Positions 63,001 through 64,000 of a stretch of 64,000 nucleotides of DNA are shown piece after piece. A program made the position numbers and the translations under genes. Within the stretch, counting starts at the first letter, position 1; each line of letters opens with the position of its first letter. The stretch comes from Gonatopus flavifemur. Lineage: Eukaryota; Arthropoda; Insecta; Hymenoptera; Dryinidae. The stretch spans positions 52,692,001 through 52,756,000 of the forward strand of contig JAFFJZ010000001.1 of NCBI GenBank assembly GCA_018340375.1, in the 5' to 3' direction. The notes beneath the pieces are model-generated. The model saw only the letters and a list, made by a program, of their open reading frames with translations, was not told the DNA's origin and did no database searches.

Positions 63001-64000
63001 AATGAAGTACATCCAACATTCCGGTTCCTTCGCTGGAAGCTTGAGAACCCAACCGACTGAAAAGCCAATTGAGACGATTGCTGTTGGCAAATTGAGCACA
63101 ATTTGTGTGGTTCCCTTTTATAATAGCGGCTAAAAGTTGATAAAGATAACCGGAGATTTGATCCCAAGCTTGACCACTTTCATCTCCCGAAAGAGCGACG
63201 AGAAATCCTTGAGAAGTGATCACATTTATCTTATCGATAGCTTCTAATATGAGATTTAAAATTCCTTCTTCTTGAAACAGGTCTTGACGATTTCTCAATG
63301 CTCGGAAACGATTTTGTTTTTCTTCGTGTTCTGTGTGGGGTGGAAAAAGCAACAATGTGAATACATTCCGTCGAATGCGTTTAAACTGAGTTTCAAAGGT
63401 TCGTACCCATTTCATCTTCCGGCTGGGCGAAATAATTGATCAAGTCTTCGAGACACATGACCATCTCATTGAGATTGACATTTTGGAAAAACATAGATGC
63501 TCTTCTATCTACTTGCAGATTTTCTAGGCCTCTAAAACACACGCAGTCCTTTTAACAATCCATTCGAGAGTGTTATAATTTATTTATTCCCAGAATTTTG
63601 TTTCTTGTCCGATGCTCTAATTTTTTATTTTTTCTATTCATTTTCATTCGATGTCGTAAGTATAAATTATTGTGAATAAACTTCGATTGTACTTACGTGA
63701 TAAACTGCGTGAACAAACTACTACATTTTCTAATCACACGAGCGGTACGAGATTCTTCTTCCTGAGATCGTGAAAAGTCCAGACCATCGTCCATTTTTCC
63801 TTCTTCGTGCAGAACGGCTTGTTTCTCTTCTACTTTACCTACGCCTTTCTTCTTCGTTTCGTAAGACTGGAATTGAAATCAAGAATCAAATGATGCATCA
63901 ACGATACTACAGGTAGTTGATTGGCGAAACGATTAATCAAGACAATGTACTCCTCACCTTATAAGATACCCAGAGGCACGTTGTGGCATGTTGCATGATG
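15953..64000 (-). CDS. RyR: Ryanodine receptor (insect RyR), 3' 48 kb of the gene, partial at the 5' side
   Basis: Intracellular calcium-release channel of the ER/SR. Exons, N- to C-terminal: 63958-64000+, 63697-63866, 63407-63531, 62960-63330, 62555-62886, 62049-62481, 61293-61968, 61006-61214, 58299-58398 or 57819-57918, 50418-50616, 49213-49598, 48822-49059, 48289-48430, 45219-45514, 44618-45151, 44299-44531, 44121-44223, 43884-44039, 43495-43610, 42883-43425, 41989-42810, 41776-41930, 41039-41210, 40693-40970, 40401-40621, 40231-40321, 39834-40156, 39443-39746, 35558-35711, 34704-35495, 33605-34623, 32928-33299, 32686-32798, 27677-27770, 23186-23431, 21764-22175, 21284-21688, 20992-21208, 20065-20923, 19782-19984, 18515-18761, 18140-18418, 17736-18022, 17065-17125, 16672-16950, 16426-16582, 16191-16356, 15953-16115. 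All exon phases join correctly and give 4764 residues, consistent with a protein of about 5100. I see no frameshift or internal stop, so the gene looks functional. Confidence 0.97.
17429..17695. mobile_element. Foldback element with CCCGAGTCGAAAAATTTGGA-type ends
   Basis: A palindromic 267-bp element in the RyR intron between exons 17736 and 17125. The right arm reads inwards CCCGAGTCGAAAAATTTGGA and the left arm is its imperfect inverted copy (CCCGGGTCGATAAATTTCGG). Both arms continue into GTCCTGATGGTTGATTAAT-type sequence. A related copy occurs at about 52350-52513. Confidence 0.65.
18140..19984 (-). CDS. RyR: RyR exons: divergent region between membrane segments
   Basis: Three exons. 19782-19984 encodes [20 protein letters not shown] and a Glu/Gly-rich tail ending TLADLLG. 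18515-18761 encodes an Ala/Gln/Glu-rich helix ([18 protein letters not shown]), then [20 protein letters not shown] and [13 protein letters not shown], a membrane helix. 18140-18418 encodes a Gly/Ser/Glu-rich acidic loop ([20 protein letters not shown]) and then [20 protein letters not shown], another membrane helix. The low-complexity loops are the least conserved part of RyR. All junction phases fit (0, 2, 0, 0). Confidence 0.92.
18892..19309. mobile_element. Foldback element with GGATGAATCCTAGC ends
   Basis: In the intron between RyR exons 19782 and 18761. The termini are inverted copies of GGATGAATCCTAGC followed by (A/C)GTTTC. It contains a near-perfect hairpin (18913-18934 with 18950-18970, GGACAAATACGGA(A/G)CAGTTCC) and several repeats of GTAGTGCTCC-like and GCTACCA-like words. 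No coding capacity. Confidence 0.6.
20065..20923 (-). CDS. RyR: RyR exon: second EF-hand, core domain and first membrane helices
   Basis: An 859-nt exon. The EF-hand-like loop ([18 protein letters not shown]) is followed by [40 protein letters not shown] and [20 protein letters not shown], which belong to the core/C-solenoid near the membrane. It then has a hydrophobic segment ([20 protein letters not shown]) and an acidic, Pro-rich tail ([20 protein letters not shown]). The EF pair is the site linked to calcium inactivation in vertebrate RyR1; loop residues are only partly canonical, so binding is not assured. Confidence 0.93.
20992..22175 (-). CDS. RyR: RyR exons: RIH-associated domain and first EF-hand
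   Basis: Exons 21764-22175 ([20 protein letters not shown] and [20 protein letters not shown]), 21284-21688 ([20 protein letters not shown] and [20 protein letters not shown]) and 20992-21208 ([20 protein letters not shown] and [12 protein letters not shown]). The first two form the RIH-associated domain shared with IP3 receptors. The last ends in an EF-hand-like loop ([13 protein letters not shown]). Confidence 0.94.
22288..22308 (-). CDS. RyR: Candidate 21-nt RyR microexon A (RPMHKLM)
   Basis: Exactly 21 nt between acceptor AACGTTAG and donor GTAAGTTATG, reading RPMHKLM in phase 0. The peptide shares P-x-HKL and a final M with PTHKLAM of the candidate at 23017-23037, and both have the same length and phase. 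The pyrimidine tract is weak, but a CTAAT branch-point-like motif lies about 40 bases upstream. It could be used alone, together with the other, or be a decayed duplicate. Confidence 0.45.
23017..23037 (-). CDS. RyR: Candidate 21-nt RyR microexon B (PTHKLAM)
   Basis: Exactly 21 nt between an acceptor with a good pyrimidine tract (TTCTTTTTTTACTCAC, then TACCAG) and donor GTAAGAA, reading PTHKLAM in phase 0. It lies between the exon ending SIH (23186) and the exon starting EQEMEKQK (22175), a phase-0 junction. A second 21-nt candidate with a similar peptide lies 730 bp downstream. Direct splicing without either gives the form found in the fly protein. Confidence 0.5.
23186..27770 (-). CDS. RyR: RyR exons: linker and acidic Glu/Gly-rich stretch
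   Basis: Exons 27677-27770 ([20 protein letters not shown] and [11 protein letters not shown]) and 23186-23431 ([40 protein letters not shown] and [20 protein letters not shown]). The second ends in a Glu/Gly-rich acidic run and SIH at a phase-0 donor. Acidic stretches at this place are typical of RyR. The introns on both sides hold many transposon-like repeats. Confidence 0.93.
23582..24589. mobile_element. CACTGTRAAAAAT-ended element, interrupted by a second element
   Basis: The left end CACTGTAAAAAAT and the right end (inverted CACTGTGAAAAAT) are flanked by TA at 23580-23581 and 24590-24591. It lies in the RyR intron between exons 27677 and 23431. Most of its length is a nested insertion (23757-24539); without it only about 225 bp remain. 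It has the structure of a Tc1/mariner-type MITE. Confidence 0.7.
23757..24539. mobile_element. CGCCCAGGTA-ended element carrying 121-bp tandem repeats
   Basis: The termini CGCCCAGGTARGAA are in inverted orientation. The inside consists of three direct repeats of about 121 bp starting near 23770, 23891 and 24013, each containing TTGGCAAAATATTGGGCTGC, a CGAACCAATAT block and a CCCAATATT block. Then a more diverged inverted section follows, rich in GGGCCAAGCTTGG. No protein is encoded. Confidence 0.6.
25476..26719. mobile_element. CAGGGTGTCCACA-ended element
   Basis: A 1.24-kb element with inverted termini CAGGGTGTCCACA at 25476 and 26719, flanked by runs of A on both sides. Next to both ends are repeats of the word GTCAGGGAAA. 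A smaller foldback MITE (26199-26528) is inserted in it. No intact protein-coding frame was seen. The termini resemble those of hAT-type elements, but no 8-bp target duplication is clear. Confidence 0.6.
26199..26528. mobile_element. Foldback MITE, CCCACACAGCA ends
   Basis: The inverted termini begin CCCACACAGCA and continue into GTCTAAAATATCT and AAATAATTAAGAACAA. The inner arms contain AGATATCTTC repeats. It is the complete relative of the copy at 14725-14981 and is nested in the 25476-26719 element. Confidence 0.7.
26737..27258. mobile_element. CTCTCTAAATT-ended foldback element rich in AAGAGTGAA
   Basis: The inverted termini read CTCTCTAAATTYCTTGGAGTG. The body has many spaced copies of AAGAGTGAA and its complement TTCACTCTT, often paired as short palindromes. 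Related copies lie at 28198-28853 and 35768-36008. No coding capacity. Confidence 0.65.
28098..28188. mobile_element. 91-bp hairpin MITE with CCCACATAGCA ends
   Basis: A tiny foldback beginning CCCACATAGCACG and ending in the inverted copy CATGCTATGTGGG. The inside pairs around AGAACNTTT and AAACGTT. It lies next to the 28198-28853 element. Confidence 0.6.
28198..28853. mobile_element. GAGTG-type foldback element, split by a nested element
   Basis: The ends are CTCTCTAAAATTTTTGGAGTG and, inverted, CTCTCTGAATCTGAAAGAGTG. The inside carries AGTGAGCC, TTCACTC and GACTGGCTCACTTTTGAGAC modules. Removing the nested element (28294-28676) restores a unit of about 270 bp that resembles the uninterrupted 241-bp copy at 35768-36008 in inverse orientation. 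Confidence 0.65.
28294..28676. mobile_element. CCCTTGTGGAAAT-ended element with ACGCCA iterons
   Basis: A 383-bp element with inverted termini CCCTTGTGAAAATNTTT followed by TACGCCAAATTACGCCAAAA on both sides, flanked by TA at 28292-28293 and 28677-28678. The words TACGCC and GGCGTA recur throughout. It is inserted in the GAGTG-type element and is related to 45571-46587. Confidence 0.75.
28913..29432. repeat. Long inverted repeat in RyR intron
   Basis: Two arms of about 170-180 bp (roughly 28913-29095 and 29262-29432) are imperfect inverted copies, ending in CTACAAAACCATG and its complement. The spacer is about 165 bp. The paired open frames on opposite strands here are consequences of the palindrome, not genes. 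Confidence 0.55.
30425..30595. repeat. Foldback repeat, AAAATGATTCCAA arms
   Basis: Arms containing AAATGATTCCAAYCYGGCT face each other across about 90 bp. A second copy with the same arm sequence occurs at about 49698-49840. Both are in RyR introns, and neither codes for protein. Confidence 0.5.
30770..30902 (-). other. GC-richer island with open frames in a RyR intron
   Basis: A 133-bp stretch bracketed by an acceptor-like TTTAG and a donor-like GTGACG on the minus strand. It is open in two frames (one reading [20 protein letters not shown], the other [20 protein letters not shown]) and clearly less AT-rich than the intron around it. Inclusion would shift the RyR reading frame, so it is not an ordinary cassette exon. 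I do not recognise either peptide. It might be a fragment of another gene or a frame-shifting exon. Confidence 0.25.
31071..31570. repeat. 500-bp palindrome in RyR intron
   Basis: Arms of roughly 200 bp beginning AGCAGATTCTTGAT and ending in the inverted copy, with shared blocks such as CCGGAATATTTTGATCTGA. The centre lies near 31320. No coding function. Confidence 0.6.
31605..31826. mobile_element. Short element with GCACTGTAAAAAATG ends
   Basis: A 222-bp segment with inverted termini GCAYTGTAAAAAATG. They resemble those of the CACTGTRAAAAAT element at 23582-24589, so the two probably belong to one superfamily. It abuts the 500-bp palindrome on its left. Confidence 0.5.
32686..32798 (-). 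CDS. RyR: RyR exon: calmodulin-binding-type segment
   Basis: A 113-nt exon reading [20 protein letters not shown] and [18 protein letters not shown]. It aligns with the vertebrate segment that binds calmodulin (SKQRRRAVVACFR in RyR1). I chose the acceptor TATAG ending at 32799 because it gives phase 0 and the conserved IDHPQ; a second AG four bases further in would break the frame. Confidence 0.9.
32928..33299 (-). CDS. RyR: RyR exon: basic linker and helical segment
   Basis: A 372-nt exon, phase 0 on both sides. It starts with a strongly basic run ([20 protein letters not shown]), then [60 protein letters not shown] and [16 protein letters not shown]. The equivalent vertebrate sequence precedes the calmodulin-binding helix. 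Confidence 0.94.
33446..33475 (-). CDS. RyR: Candidate 30-nt RyR cassette microexon ([10 protein letters not shown])
   Basis: In the intron between exons 33605-34623 and 32928-33299, a strong acceptor (TTGTGTCACAG) and a strong donor (GTAAGTC) bracket exactly 30 nt that read [10 protein letters not shown] in phase 0, the phase of the flanking junction. Inclusion would insert 10 residues between GGGK and [15 protein letters not shown]; skipping gives the form resembling the fly protein. Not proven by transcript data. The position is close to the short alternatively spliced ASI segment of vertebrate RyR1. Confidence 0.55.
33605..34623 (-). CDS. RyR: RyR exon: 1019-nt exon of the core solenoid
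   Basis: The longest exon in the window. It encodes [37 protein letters not shown] helical repeats, [60 protein letters not shown] and [20 protein letters not shown]. It ends in a Thr/Ala/Gly-rich tail (GTAPAGGGK) at phase-0 donor GTACGT, so an optional in-frame exon can be accommodated before the next exon at 33299. Confidence 0.94.
34704..35711 (-). CDS. RyR: RyR exons: RyR repeat 4 and following solenoid
   Basis: Exons 35558-35711 and 34704-35495. Repeat 4 spans the splice site: [20 protein letters not shown] and [14 protein letters not shown] join [20 protein letters not shown]. Then follow [80 protein letters not shown] and [15 protein letters not shown]. The intron between repeats 3 and 4 (35712-39442) is where insect RyR genes can carry an optional exon, but I could not identify one; that intron is filled with repeats. 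Confidence 0.94.
35768..36008. mobile_element. GAGTG-type foldback element, uninterrupted copy
   Basis: A 241-bp element immediately next to RyR exon 35558-35711. The termini TCTCTAAATCTGAAAGAGTG and (inverted) CTCTCTAAAATTGTTAGAGTG match those of 28198-28853. Inner modules GAGTGGGATTTTCACTCG and GTGAGCC are shared. Confidence 0.65.
36366..37595 (-). mobile_element. 5'-truncated LINE retrotransposon with ATCT tail
   Basis: A minus-strand frame at 36770-37564 encodes the C-terminal half of a non-LTR reverse transcriptase: [20 protein letters not shown] (thumb region), [39 protein letters not shown] and a C-terminal [17 protein letters not shown]. These are features of the CR1/jockey-like group. 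The catalytic half and the endonuclease are absent, which is normal 5' truncation. The 3' end is an (ATCT)n-like tail at about 36366-36383. It sits in the RyR intron between repeats 3 and 4, in the same orientation as the gene. Confidence 0.85.
37690..39380. repeat. Degenerate tandem repeats of roughly 120 bp
   Basis: Imperfect repeats with the words GATACTATCAAAATTCCAAT, GTGTTGATACGGATTCATT and ATTACAAACCAATAAGAAC recur through this intron on both sides of a transposon (38084-38798). A second motif (GGGAGATATTGAA followed by TCAATACGTTTCGAAG) is duplicated at 37775-37810 and 37915-37955. Divergence between units is high, so this is an old array. Confidence 0.5.
38084..38798. mobile_element. 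715-bp TIR element, GAGGCGGTAGCTATAA ends
   Basis: The inverted termini read GAGGCGGTAGCTATAAKAAG followed by GGCACATA; a third, internal copy of GTAAGAAGGGCACATA lies near 38580. On the plus strand a short frame from 38310 ends in an acidic peptide ([14 protein letters not shown]) and a stop, which could be the C-terminus of a lost transposase or chance. It is inserted into the tandem repeat array. Confidence 0.7.
39443..39746 (-). CDS. RyR: RyR exon: RyR repeat 3
   Basis: A 304-nt exon encoding [40 protein letters not shown] and [20 protein letters not shown], with the HxxWAxxxxxxGWTYG pattern. It ends [12 protein letters not shown] at donor GTTATT. In vertebrate RyR the loop between repeats 3 and 4 is the phosphorylation hot spot; the RRSS here (basic residues before Ser) could be an equivalent PKA/CaMK-type site, which is inference. 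Confidence 0.94.
39834..40970 (-). CDS. RyR: RyR exons: solenoid segment before RyR repeat 3
   Basis: Four exons: 40693-40970, 40401-40621, 40231-40321 and 39834-40156. They encode [100 protein letters not shown] and [20 protein letters not shown]. The last exon includes a Gly-rich loop ([20 protein letters not shown]). Confidence 0.93.
41039..43610 (-). CDS. RyR: RyR exons: central solenoid (RIH domain)
   Basis: Five exons: 43495-43610, 42883-43425, 41989-42810, 41776-41930 and 41039-41210. Landmarks in order are [137 protein letters not shown] and [20 protein letters not shown]. This is the central RyR/IP3R homology region that links the periphery to the pore. A less conserved acidic insert ([14 protein letters not shown]) lies at the junction at 42883. 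Confidence 0.94.
43884..44531 (-). CDS. RyR: RyR exons: junctional solenoid, first part
   Basis: Three exons: 44299-44531 ([20 protein letters not shown] and [20 protein letters not shown]), 44121-44223 ([20 protein letters not shown]) and 43884-44039 ([20 protein letters not shown] and [17 protein letters not shown]). They form helical repeats of the cytoplasmic shell. The plus-strand open frame over 43736-44059 is an antisense shadow of the last of these exons. Confidence 0.93.
44618..45514 (-). CDS. RyR: RyR exons: SPRY3 domain and following segment
   Basis: Exons 45219-45514 and 44618-45151. The first includes [20 protein letters not shown] and [15 protein letters not shown]; the second [40 protein letters not shown] and [20 protein letters not shown]. 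This is SPRY3. It is followed by [20 protein letters not shown] and [18 protein letters not shown], the start of the junctional solenoid. The last donor is GTCAGA, weaker than the others, but the phase (AG plus T gives Ser) is correct. Confidence 0.94.
45571..46587. mobile_element. CCCTCGTGGAAAT-ended element with ACGCC iterons, 1017 bp
   Basis: Inverted termini CCCTCGTGGAAATATATCTA followed by CGCCAAAKTACGCC, flanked by TA at 45569-45570 and 46588-46589. Many TACGCC or GGCGTA words lie inside. It is a longer relative of the 383-bp element at 28294-28676. No intact transposase. Confidence 0.75.
46803..47027. mobile_element. Small TIR element with CCCTAACAGCAAAA end
   Basis: Left end CCCTAACAGCAAAATG; right end (inverted) CCCATACAACAAAAG; TA on both sides. 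The inside is rich in GTTGCATATTTG-like and TGTTGC words. It is related in its ends to the element at 56608-56798. Confidence 0.45.
47089..47918. mobile_element. CCCTGGTA-ended element made of TTCAGAGAGA repeats
   Basis: The termini CCCTGGTARAAAAAATCTCT are inverted. The 830-bp body is a dense array of variants of AGAGATTCAGAGAAATTCAG (unit about 10-12 bp), so the whole element is nearly one repeat in two orientations. It lies in the intron between RyR exons 48289 and 45514. Confidence 0.7.
48289..49598 (-). CDS. RyR: RyR exons: linker between SPRY2 and SPRY3
   Basis: Three exons (49213-49598, 48822-49059 and 48289-48430). The first carries [20 protein letters not shown] and [20 protein letters not shown], conserved across insect RyR. 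It is followed by a Gln/Ala/Met-rich coiled stretch and SDIKG. The second and third are low-complexity, charged and clearly less conserved ([22 protein letters not shown], then [20 protein letters not shown]). Ser/Arg-rich motifs such as RRxS-like sites could be phosphorylated, but that is inference. Confidence 0.9.
50418..50616 (-). CDS. RyR: RyR exon: C-terminal part of SPRY2
   Basis: Joins the alternative exons (completing S of [15 protein letters not shown]) and runs through [20 protein letters not shown] to [11 protein letters not shown]. The acceptor is separated from the alternative exons by more than 7 kb of intron filled with repeats. Confidence 0.94.
50727..51726. mobile_element. 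CACTGTTRGAAATTTC-ended element, split by a nested element
   Basis: Inverted termini CACTGTTRGAAATTTC flanked by TA (50725-50726 and 51727-51728). After removal of the nested 725-bp element about 270 bp remain, MITE-sized. It lies just upstream of RyR exon 50418-50616 on the gene strand. Confidence 0.75.
50946..51670. mobile_element. GGGGTTATATACAGTT-ended element at a TTAA site
   Basis: A 725-bp element with inverted termini GGGGTTATATACAGTT, flanked by TTAA at 50942-50945 and 51671-51674. TTAA duplication is the mark of piggyBac-type transposition, though the terminal bases differ from classical piggyBac ends. Its inside is AT-rich with no transposase. It is inserted into the CACTGTT element. 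Confidence 0.75.
52266..52703. mobile_element. CACGGAGAAAAA-ended element with an inner palindrome
   Basis: Inverted termini CACGGAGAAAAA flanked by TA (52264-52265 and 52704-52705). Inside, 52350-52513 is a foldback (GTCCTGACTGTTGA arms) of the same family as 17429-17695. Confidence 0.65.
52707..53002. mobile_element. ACGGAAAGACCGRGTCTA-ended palindromic element
   Basis: Nearly perfect foldback: the termini ACGGAAAGACCGRGTCTA and the inner arms (TTTTTCTAAACGTT, ACTACGAATTTTTRGTAGAC) pair around a centre near 52850. It starts where the CACGGAGAAAAA element ends. Confidence 0.65.
53109..53214. mobile_element. 106-bp hairpin with CCCACATAGCAC ends
   Basis: The left arm begins CCCACATAGCACAAATG and the right arm is its inverted copy over about 46 bp, including CAGTAATATCTCCAGAATAT. 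Same terminal word as the elements at 28098 and 26199. Confidence 0.65.
54042..54782. repeat. 372-bp direct tandem duplication
   Basis: Two adjacent copies (54042-54413 and 54414 to about 54782) are almost identical over their length; I noted one clear difference (TCTGCTCG against TCTGCCCG). Matching open frames on both strands are 372 bp apart. It is in a RyR intron and non-coding. Confidence 0.9.
55640..55780 (+). mobile_element. tRNA-derived SINE-like sequence
   Basis: Contains a RNA polymerase III B-box GGTTCAATCC (55687-55696) preceded by an A-box-like TGATGTGATGGAGG (55648-55661) and the tRNA-like stretch CTTCTCACTCGCAGGACCCG between them. The A-to-B spacing fits a tRNA-derived promoter. 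It does not fold as a complete tRNA and no acceptor stem was found, so a SINE head is more likely than a working tRNA. The downstream body is unresolved. Confidence 0.5.
56608..56798. mobile_element. 191-bp TIR element with CCCAGATAGCAAAG end
   Basis: Ends CCCAGATAGCAAAG and, inverted, CCCTGACAGCAAAAG; flanked by TATA on both sides. The inside is rich in GCAACA/TGTTGC words in both orientations. Confidence 0.55.
57819..57918 (-). CDS. RyR: RyR SPRY2 alternative exon, version 2 ([10 protein letters not shown])
   Basis: A 100-nt exon with an AAAG acceptor and GTAAGA donor, reading [20 protein letters not shown] and then [13 protein letters not shown]. It aligns residue for residue with the 58299-58398 exon: the two share KV, GT, E, FG, the QVGDVVG core and the F-x-D run. 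Differences cluster at the first three residues and in a central patch. Length, phase and position make it the mutually exclusive partner. Confidence 0.92.
58299..58398 (-). CDS. RyR: RyR SPRY2 alternative exon, version 1 ([10 protein letters not shown])
   Basis: A 100-nt exon with good splice sites (CTAG acceptor, GTAAGC donor) that reads [20 protein letters not shown] and then [13 protein letters not shown]. It completes the core strands of SPRY2 and ends with the first base of a Ser codon that the exon at 50418-50616 completes ([11 protein letters not shown]). The second exon 380 bp downstream has the same length and phase and encodes a homologous but different segment, so the two cannot be used together without a frameshift. 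Mutually exclusive exons in SPRY2 are an established feature of insect RyR genes. Confidence 0.92.
58860..60770. mobile_element. 1.9-kb element with GGCGGGTGGTATGGCCC ends
   Basis: Inverted termini GAGAAMGGCGGGTGGTATGG followed by CCC, flanked by TA (58858-58859 and 60771-60772). The subterminal word GGTATGGCCCA or its complement recurs near 58890, 60010 and 60555. A minus-strand frame at 59923-60270 (115 codons) lacks recognisable DDE motifs. It carries a nested hAT-like element. It lies in the RyR intron just before the SPRY2 alternative exons. Confidence 0.75.
59066..59856. mobile_element. hAT-type MITE with 8-bp target duplication
   Basis: A 791-bp element with inverted ends TAGACTTGKG and a perfect 8-bp duplication GTGTCGGC at 59058-59065 and 59857-59864, the hallmark of hAT transposition. 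Subterminal repeats include GAACGAGCCG/CGGCTC and AACTACTTCA. No transposase. It is nested in the 1.9-kb TA-flanked element. Confidence 0.85.
61006..61214 (-). CDS. RyR: RyR exon: first part of SPRY2
   Basis: Encodes [20 protein letters not shown], then [20 protein letters not shown] and ends at [10 protein letters not shown], a phase-0 donor (GTGAGT). It can be followed by either of the two alternative exons at 58299-58398 and 57819-57918; both begin in phase 0. Confidence 0.94.
61293..61968 (-). CDS. RyR: RyR exon: tandem RyR repeats 1 and 2
   Basis: One 676-nt exon. Repeat 1 carries [20 protein letters not shown] and [18 protein letters not shown]. Repeat 2 carries [20 protein letters not shown] and [20 protein letters not shown]. 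Both have the (H/N)xxWAxxxxxxGWxYG pattern of the RyR domain. The two repeats form one clamp-like unit on the channel periphery. The exon ends in a linker ([13 protein letters not shown]) before SPRY2. Confidence 0.95.
62049..62886 (-). CDS. RyR: RyR exons: SPRY1 domain
   Basis: Two exons (62555-62886 and 62049-62481) beginning [19 protein letters not shown]. They cover the end of the N-terminal solenoid and SPRY1 ([25 protein letters not shown], then [19 protein letters not shown] and [12 protein letters not shown]). SPRY folds are beta sandwiches; in vertebrate RyR, SPRY1 forms the FKBP-binding area. The last residues ([14 protein letters not shown]) lead straight into the first RyR repeat. 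Confidence 0.95.
62960..64000 (-). CDS. RyR: RyR exons: end of MIR region and N-terminal RIH-type solenoid
   Basis: Four exons; the first is cut by the window edge. They begin with [20 protein letters not shown], the end of the N-terminal MIR/beta-trefoil part, and continue through [32 protein letters not shown] and [19 protein letters not shown] into [20 protein letters not shown]. This is the N-terminal solenoid (RIH type) shared by RyR and IP3 receptors, part of the cytoplasmic gating shell. Junction phases are 0, 2, 1 and 0. Conservation with the fly protein as I know it is very high. Confidence 0.95.

Overview
The window looks like animal nuclear DNA, almost certainly from an insect. It is AT-rich, its genes are split by short GT-AG introns, and it is dominated by one very large ryanodine receptor (RyR) gene whose encoded protein is close to the insect type. 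The order is not fixed by anything seen here; a hymenopteran is only a guess. No rRNA, functional tRNA, CRISPR array or bacterial-type operon was seen.

Layout. Positions 1-8.4 kb hold no recognised complete gene, only a near-intact mariner transposon (3129-4399). A minus-strand gene for an RBBP6/Snama-type RING ubiquitin ligase has its first five coding exons at 8506-9990; its 3' remainder was not found. Positions 10-14 kb are non-coding with two foldback structures. A small plus-strand gene at 14072-14326 encodes a PET100-like cytochrome c oxidase assembly factor. From 15953 to the right edge the minus strand carries the RyR gene. I could place 48 constitutive exon slots, one of them filled by two alternative 100-nt exons, plus three candidate microexons. 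All constitutive exon phases agree and give 4764 residues from the end of the N-terminal beta-trefoil/MIR region to the stop codon. Only roughly the first 400 residues lie outside the window.

RyR protein order in the window: N-terminal RIH-type solenoid, SPRY1, RyR repeats 1-2, SPRY2 with mutually exclusive exons, a variable linker, SPRY3, the long central solenoid, RyR repeats 3-4, a basic linker with a candidate 30-nt microexon, a calmodulin-binding-type segment, an acidic stretch followed by two candidate 21-nt microexons, a RIH-associated domain, an EF-hand pair, the divergent acidic/alanine-rich region, and the pore with the GGGIGD selectivity filter.

The RyR introns are packed with non-autonomous DNA transposons, many with terminal inverted repeats and identifiable target duplications. 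Four clear cases of one element nested in another (23.6-24.6, 28.2-28.9, 50.7-51.7 and 58.9-60.8 kb) give a relative order of insertion. There is also a 5'-truncated LINE, a tRNA-derived SINE-like head, a perfectly spaced 372-bp tandem duplication and several long palindromes. The most interesting candidates for new biology are the small cassette exons of the RyR gene.
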